Shown piece by piece: positions 6,924-11,090 of a DNA stretch of 11,090 nt. This DNA comes from Bacillota bacterium. GTDB taxonomy: Bacteria; Bacillota; Clostridia; Oscillospirales; Ruminococcaceae. Under the pieces are notes generated by a model. That model did not search any database and was not told the DNA's origin. It saw nothing but the letters and a program-made list of their open reading frames with translations. A program made the translations under genes and the position numbers. The stretch spans positions 1-11,090 of the forward strand of contig JAEWGD010000037.1 of the NCBI GenBank assembly GCA_023388515.1, read 5' to 3'. Each line of letters starts with the position of its first letter. The stretch's first letter is position 1.

Positions 6924-7012
6924 ATAGACTCCTTATAAATTAATATTTATCCACGGATGATTAAAATCTCTAAATAGAGCTAACTATAAATATATTCAAA
7001 GCATTCACCCTA

Positions 7013-7402
7013 TCATAATCGCAACCATAATGTAAGGGTAGTGTACAAAACCTGTTGTTTATGATATAATGGAAAGAAAGCACTACTTGCTGCATATGCT
7101 TCATCAAGAGATATTCTTGCCCCCATAGTCATGACCATTTCAGCCATATGACCCGTCGGATCACAATTCATCACAGGATTAGCATTGGCATACAGATACT
7201 TATGCAGTGTAATTGGATCAAAAGTTGAACCCTGATAGGTATCCATGCTTGTGAATGTTCCGGTAGACGGATTCATGTATCTTGCACGTAGGTAGTAAAG
7301 TCCTGTTGCGCTGTTACATTGCTCACTAAAATAAAGATAATTTTTGCTAGTATTTTCTTTTTATACTATGAGGTTGTCAAATGGATCGTAAAAATACAGC
7401 AG
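7013..7402 (-). pseudogene. RHS-repeat core fragment (polymorphic toxin remnant)
   Basis: The minus-strand frame starting right after the stop of the upstream gene reads LLYFYDPFDNLIV, then TAA (7361-7363), then KENTSKNYLYFSEQ, GLYYLRARYMNPSTGTF, HKYLYANANPVMNCDPTGH. This is the conserved end of RHS/YD-repeat proteins (consensus approximately YDxFGNL ... GLYYxRARYYxPxxGRF ... NxYxYxxNxPxxxxDPxGH), the point where the variable toxin tip normally begins. The 5' repeats are missing, one in-frame stop interrupts the core, and the tip is only ~44 residues of unrecognised sequence. An ATG at 7276 could start an 87-residue peptide, but no ribosome site supports it. RHS proteins deliver toxins to neighbouring cells; this copy is dead, or a silent reserve tip for recombination. 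Confidence 0.8.
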
Positions 7403-10090
7403 TTATAGTTTCTTATACTTTTCATAAACTCCTTTGAAATATTCTTCATGGGTTTTCAATCTCGAAAAAATATTTCCGCCTGTTCCTGCTCGTAAATGAT
7501 ACTTAAAATCAGAGGGTATAATAAAACTTTCATCACGTTCTATCAAAGTAAATTTGATTATTCTCTTAACCCAGTTTAGTCCCAATAATTCATACCCTTG
7601 AGCTTTTTCACGCCAAGGTAGATTTGCGATACTTGGCTCTAATTGTAGTAATTCACGACAATACTCGAGTGTTTTCACCTGATCCGCAGAAATTAATTCG
7701 TCCCCCACCCAGTCATACATCAACCCATATACCCATTCATCATATACCAAATCAGGTTTAATATGTGAAATGCTGGTTTTCTTAATTTCAATGACTTTGA
7801 ATAAAACAAACTTATTCTTAAGGGCTACATTAAGTTTAGCCGACAGGGAGTCTACTTCCTCTTGGTATGTCTTTTTTGCAGATGTAGAGTAAGCTATTTT
7901 ACCAGTACCTATCATCGCTTTACGAGACTGATTACCCAACGCTTTCATTTTGTTTGCGTACTCAGCGTATGCTCTTTCTGCTGGAGTGTTGGCATCCGAC
8001 ACTAGAGTAAAAGCATCATCAGTCTCCGCCATCTTTGTAGATTGTTGAGTTCTAACCTTAATTTTTCCAGTCTTCTTATCTACATACTCCTCATATACTT
8101 CTTTATAGCTTTGTTTACCCGTTTCTTTATCGATAATTGGACTACCTTTTCTTTTTATTACAGAGGTCTCAGATTTCGCTCTCGAAATTAGAGTAGCAGC
8201 ACCCTCACGATAGCGACCATCTTCATCGTAGGTTCCTTGGTATTTCTTTTTAAGAGAAGATATACCGTTGTCCGATTCGCTCTGTTTATAGTCCAACTTA
8301 TGTTTCTCAGCATCTATTACAACCATACTGTGGCGAACTGCCCTTGCTAATTCATCTTGAGTCGCACCTTTTAGAGTCATGTCGGTAATTAAATTTGAAG
8401 CTTTACCCATTTCGGTCTGGGTGTTCTTCATCAATTTAAAAGTACCCTCTTTCTTACCACCATATTCTAATTTAGGGTCGAATCCCTCAAGACCTTTTAA
8501 AGGTGGGGTGGATGTAATTTTTACTTTACCCCCAGTAGGGATAACCATTACCGTATCCCCGTCAAAATCGGCTCCAGATAAACGCTCAGCCACTTTACTG
8601 TTTATTCCTATAGCATCGGCAGGTGTGTTACCTAATATTTTTTTAGCATCTTTTTGTTTATTATTAACTGTTAATATAGGAATTTCAAATGTTCCACCAT
8701 GAGGGAATCGTATAAGAGCCACCTGTTCGCCATTCTTGTAGTTAGGGGCATATACTTCATTATCCTTCATGGAAGTTATTGGTAATATAACTTGATATTT
8801 TTGTCTTGGTAAAGAAGCTGCTTGTAAATGAATCGCCGCTGAATCGCAATCATCCGAAAAAGATTTTAATAAAACTTTTTTAACCGTTGGATTCGTAAGT
8901 GACATAATTTCATCGAATTCAGCTTGTTTATCAGCTGATGCTAAGTTTAGCTGTTTATTAATCAACGTTATACTTTGTTTTGATAGAAATTGAGAAGGGA
9001 GTTTATCGCTCCATTCATTCCAATCGCCTTCTTCTGCTCTTTTATTAATGAGTGAAAGTTGACGCTTTCCATTTTTATCAATATAATAACTTTGACCGCC
9101 AGCTTTGATTAGAGAGCCAAACGGGTTGTCGGGGTCGTCAGTGATATTTTTAAGTACGTCCCCTTTTGGAGTTCCTTGTTTTTTATTAGTATTAAATATG
9201 ACATCGACTCCATCGGGCATATCGTCAGAGTAAACAGCCATACCTTTTATGTACTTGTTATCGTCCACAAGGATCCTAACTTGGGCGTAATGTGATTTCC
9301 CTAAAGAAAGGTCGTCAACACCTCTTCTAATTTCAACAACTCCATCTTTATCTATTCCGCCTTCTTCTGCATACCGAAATTTAATACGATTTGAATTCAT
9401 ACTCTTCGGATATACAAAGGTGTCAAAAGTATCTCCACCATCATGTGACACGTAATCTCTGACAGAATGAATATTTTCAAAATCATAGATATCTTTGTGT
9501 TCGGTGTCGGGAGGACAAAGAACCCGAATGTTTGTTTGTTTCCCTTTATTTGTTACTTGAGGAACACCCCCACCATAAACATCGTATCCTTCCATTTCAA
9601 GAATATAAAGAGCTTGTCTCATCTTTTCTTTAGATATACCTAATTCTCTTTCTACTCCGACACCGACGTCGATCATGCCTTTTTCGTTAACTTGTTTTTT
9701 AAGGAATTCAGCAGTTAACTTAGCTTGGTTCATCCGAGATTCTGAATTTTCATTTAAGAGCGAGCGTACTGATGAGTCATTTGTATAACCCATTTTTTCT
9801 GCAATTGTATTAAGGCTGTGGCCCTTCTCCCTTAAACCTTTGGCGGTTGCTACATCGATAGCTCTACGTTCATCTTTCGCCAATCCAACCTGAGTTCGCA
9901 GTTGACTAGTTGTTAAACCCATAGAATCAGCTACTTCTTTTTCACTCATTCCTGATTTTTTCAATTCGTCCACTCGACTCATAAAATCTCCACTACGTTG
10001 AAAAGGACTATCACCAGAACCCCATGGATACCTCCCGGATCTTTTAGGCATCCCATAATGTTTTAAAATATCTTCTGTTATGGAATTCAA
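7403..10090 (-). CDS. Phage-type RNA polymerase beta'/YonO-like protein with three HTH units and a foreign C-terminus
   Basis: An 895-residue protein. Three helix-turn-helix units are visible at the N-terminus: ~39-70 (EKEVADSMGLTTSQLRTQVG), ~84-112 (LNTIAEKMGYTNDSSVRSLL) and a winged form ~125-175. Residues ~185-440 are mixed alpha/beta. Residues 428-520 end in RLSGADFDGDTVMVIPT with Asp508, Asp510 and Asp512, the DFDGD metal-binding loop of double-psi beta-barrel RNA polymerases (cellular beta' NADFDGD; SPbeta YonO). Further on, ASNLITDMTLKG (564-575) and VVIDAEKHKLD (590-600) suit the post-catalytic region. From about residue 760 the character changes: the last ~136 residues look like an unrelated small protein, so a deletion fusion near 7811-7819 is inferred. 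The start is TTG 10090 with GGAGG 8 bases upstream, only 3 bases past the nuclease stop. Polymerase activity is unproven; the enzyme may be crippled by the fusion. Confidence 0.75.
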   Translation of the reverse strand: MNSITEDILKHYGMPKRSGRYPWGSGDSPFQRSGDFMSRVDELKKSGMSEKEVADSMGLTTSQLRTQVGLAKDERRAIDVATAKGLREKGHSLNTIAEKMGYTNDSSVRSLLNENSESRMNQAKLTAEFLKKQVNEKGMIDVGVGVERELGISKEKMRQALYILEMEGYDVYGGGVPQVTNKGKQTNIRVLCPPDTEHKDIYDFENIHSVRDYVSHDGGDTFDTFVYPKSMNSNRIKFRYAEEGGIDKDGVVEIRRGVDDLSLGKSHYAQVRILVDDNKYIKGMAVYSDDMPDGVDVIFNTNKKQGTPKGDVLKNITDDPDNPFGSLIKAGGQSYYIDKNGKRQLSLINKRAEEGDWNEWSDKLPSQFLSKQSITLINKQLNLASADKQAEFDEIMSLTNPTVKKVLLKSFSDDCDSAAIHLQAASLPRQKYQVILPITSMKDNEVYAPNYKNGEQVALIRFPHGGTFEIPILTVNNKQKDAKKILGNTPADAIGINSKVAERLSGADFDGDTVMVIPTGGKVKITSTPPLKGLEGFDPKLEYGGKKEGTFKLMKNTQTEMGKASNLITDMTLKGATQDELARAVRHSMVVIDAEKHKLDYKQSESDNGISSLKKKYQGTYDEDGRYREGAATLISRAKSETSVIKRKGSPIIDKETGKQSYKEVYEEYVDKKTGKIKVRTQQSTKMAETDDAFTLVSDANTPAERAYAEYANKMKALGNQSRKAMIGTGKIAYSTSAKKTYQEEVDSLSAKLNVALKNKFVLFKVIEIKKTSISHIKPDLVYDEWVYGLMYDWVGDELISADQVKTLEYCRELLQLEPSIANLPWREKAQGYELLGLNWVKRIIKFTLIERDESFIIPSDFKYHLRAGTGGNIFSRLKTHEEYFKGVYEKYKKL

Positions 10091-10093
10091 GGC

Positions 10094-10651
10094 TTATCCC
10101 TCCTCTGCTCTTATTTTAGTTATGATTTTATCAAAACAAATAATTTTATCAATAATAGGAACCATGTCCTCTACTGTAGGTTTATGGCATAAAATCTCAT
10201 CTGATTGATATATTCGTAGTTCAATATCAATATCTGACGGTTTCACTTTATATTCCAAACAAAAAAGAACAGCGTATATTACAAGCTGCTCCATTCGTGC
10301 TGGCGTGACGCCAGTTTTCAAATCGTGTATCCTTAATAAATCATTCCTAAATATAATCGTGTCTGCTGTGCCGAAACAATTATCAGAGTAATATAAAACT
10401 TGTTCTGGTATCATTTTAAAACCTATAGCGTCATTCACATACATGTTTAGCGTTTTTTGTGACCTTGGTAGTTTTTGTCCTAACCGAATACATTGAGCCG
10501 CAAAATCATGGAGCATGGTGCCTTTTTGAGTAGCTAAATGTTTAGAATATACATCGGCTACTTTTATTTCATCATAATTAATCCAATGATATTTACTAGC
10601 TCCTAGGAACGCATGTTTTCCTTCAAGGTTTAAATGCTTGTTGAAGTTCAT
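10094..10651 (-). CDS. PD-(D/E)XK nuclease, Cas4/RecB-like, phage type
   Basis: A 185-residue nuclease with the full Cas4/RecB-type motif set: GTMLH (His48), FGTAD (Asp97), HDLKTG (Asp110, Lys112) and the following QLVIY (Gln122, Tyr126). The N-terminal HAFLGASKYHWINY resembles the start of phage exonucleases that begin H-x-x-L-x-x-S. There are no iron-sulfur cysteine clusters of the Cas4 kind. The start is ATG 10651, because AAGGAGGAGG (10658-10667) lies just upstream; a longer frame from 10723 would add 24 residues encoded across that ribosome site and is less likely. The stop is 3 bases from the start of the polymerase-like gene, so the two are in one phage-type operon. The likely role is DNA end processing or recombination for the phage. 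Confidence 0.8.
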   Translation of the reverse strand: MNFNKHLNLEGKHAFLGASKYHWINYDEIKVADVYSKHLATQKGTMLHDFAAQCIRLGQKLPRSQKTLNMYVNDAIGFKMIPEQVLYYSDNCFGTADTIIFRNDLLRIHDLKTGVTPARMEQLVIYAVLFCLEYKVKPSDIDIELRIYQSDEILCHKPTVEDMVPIIDKIICFDKIITKIRAEEG

Positions 10652-10701
10652 ACAGTACCTCCTCCTTATTCTCTGGATATATAAATCTTGAAAAGGACAT
10701 T

Positions 10702-10803
10702 TCATGTCTTCTTCATTAGCCATTTACTTTTCTCCGCACATAATAGTTCTTCATACCTTTCGATTTCAATAATTTCCATGATTTCTTCGCATGTTAGTTT
10801 CAT
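10702..10803 (-). CDS. Small phage-type protein, 33 residues
   Basis: ATG at 10803 with AAAGGAG (10813-10819) nine bases upstream opens a 33-codon frame starting MKLTCEEIMEIIEIERYEEL and ending KWLMKKT. The peptide is charged and mostly helical, with no membrane segment. The stop TGA lies 50 bases before the nuclease start. Short ORFs of this kind are usual in phage early operons. I recognise no family. The strong ribosome site is the main support. Confidence 0.5.
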   Translation of the reverse strand: MKLTCEEIMEIIEIERYEELLCAEKSKWLMKKT

Positions 10804-10833
10804 ATTCACACGCTCCTTTCATAATAGGAGTTG

Positions 10834-10964
10834 TTAGTTTCGCGCTTTGTCAAGTAACCAGAAGAACCGTCTGTACAATTCGTAATAAACATCCCTACAA
10901 CAAGGGATTTCTAATCTAGCTTTCAAACAATCATAAGAGATACCCTCTGTGATAGCTTTTAAAA
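10834..10964 (-). pseudogene. 3' end of a phage gene cut by the IS element
   Basis: The frame LKAITEGISYDCLKARLEIP, then CCRDVYYELYRRFFWLLDKARN, ends in TAA at 10834-10836. It has no start codon: upstream it enters the IS-like sequence after about 44 codons. The ITEGISYDxLxxxxEIPxxRDxYYxxYRRFFxxLDK pattern looks to me like the C-terminal end of small proteins in Firmicutes prophages (memory-based, unverified). It is thus the tail of a gene whose front was lost when the IS3-type element inserted or caused a deletion. It confirms that the DNA to its left is phage-derived and read leftward. Confidence 0.6.
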
Positions 10965-11090
10965 TGGATTGTCAAGCCTAATTAGTACAATTTATATTCG
11001 GACAAAGTTATTTTTAAATTCTTTTGGAGATAAATAGCCCAAGCTTCCATGAATACGATGGTTATTATACCAATTGAGGTAATCAGCAAG
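10965..11090 (-). mobile_element. IS3-family insertion sequence, 3' end (partial)
   Basis: The 3' part of an IS3-type element enters from the right edge. Its transposase stop is at 10992, and the phage frame breaks off near 10964-10976. The outer end is placed at TGGATTGTCAAG (10965-10976) because IS3 ends start with TG; this boundary is inferred, since the other inverted repeat and the target duplication lie outside the window. Confidence 0.7.
10992..11090 (-). CDS. IS3-family transposase OrfB, C-terminal 32 residues (partial)
   Basis: The visible frame reads LADYLNWYNNHRIHGSLGYL, then SPKEFKNNFVRI and TAA. The pattern YxxWYNxxRxHxxLGYxSPxxF is the conserved end of the integrase (rve) domain in IS3-family OrfB transposases, just after the last acidic residue of the DDE triad. 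The rest of the gene lies beyond the right edge, so whether the copy is intact is unknown. Confidence 0.88.
   Translation of the reverse strand, partial: LADYLNWYNNHRIHGSLGYLSPKEFKNNFVRI

Noticed and set aside
7013..7276. Intact 87-residue protein
   Set aside because: The RHS homology continues upstream of its ATG to 7402 across an in-frame stop, so it is a fragment, and no ribosome site precedes the ATG.
8379..8702. Plus-strand open frame opposite the polymerase-like gene
   Set aside because: It is the antisense of the conserved DFDGD region and has no ribosome site; a shadow.
10652..10723. Longer nuclease start at 10723
   Set aside because: The added codons include the AAGGAGGAGG ribosome site itself, and the motif-bearing domain starts cleanly at ATG 10651.

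Overview
The window reads as a piece of chromosome from a low-GC Gram-positive anaerobe, probably a Clostridia/Ruminococcus-type gut bacterium (inference). The grounds are the AT-rich intergenic DNA, strong AGGAGG ribosome sites, TTG starts, consensus sigma-A promoters, a lipobox lipoprotein, a Gram-positive style SGNH-fold membrane protein, and Firmicutes-type phage and RHS remnants. No tRNA, rRNA or CRISPR array was seen.

Left part (1-5547) is ordinary host DNA. From the left edge come the 5' end of a secreted-protein gene (minus) with a long leader carrying 16-bp tandem repeats, an AraC-family regulator (minus) with a near-perfect promoter, and a membrane-anchored SGNH-like protein whose catalytic residues look lost (minus). 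Divergent from the latter is a two-gene plus-strand operon: glutamine-hydrolysing asparagine synthetase (asnB) and an HD-domain phosphohydrolase. The two divergent promoters share the same TTGCAA-N17-TATAAT architecture.

Middle part (5548-7402) is a decaying accessory block, all on the minus strand. It holds an RHS core pseudogene (in-frame stop, no 5' end), a small lipoprotein, a 107-residue protein of unknown function, and a 100-codon open frame separated from it only by an in-frame TAG. This resembles an orphan RHS toxin/immunity cassette.

Right part (7403-11090) is a phage-derived remnant, transcribed leftward. It contains the 3' end of a phage gene cut by an IS3-family element, a 33-residue ORF, a Cas4/RecB-like PD-(D/E)XK nuclease, and an 895-residue protein. 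That protein has three N-terminal helix-turn-helix units and an ADFDGD motif matching the catalytic metal-binding loop of RNA polymerase beta'/YonO-type polymerases. Its last ~136 residues look unrelated and were probably acquired by a deletion that fused the phage gene to the RHS/immunity block. The polymerase-like protein with its nuclease partner is the most interesting content of the window.
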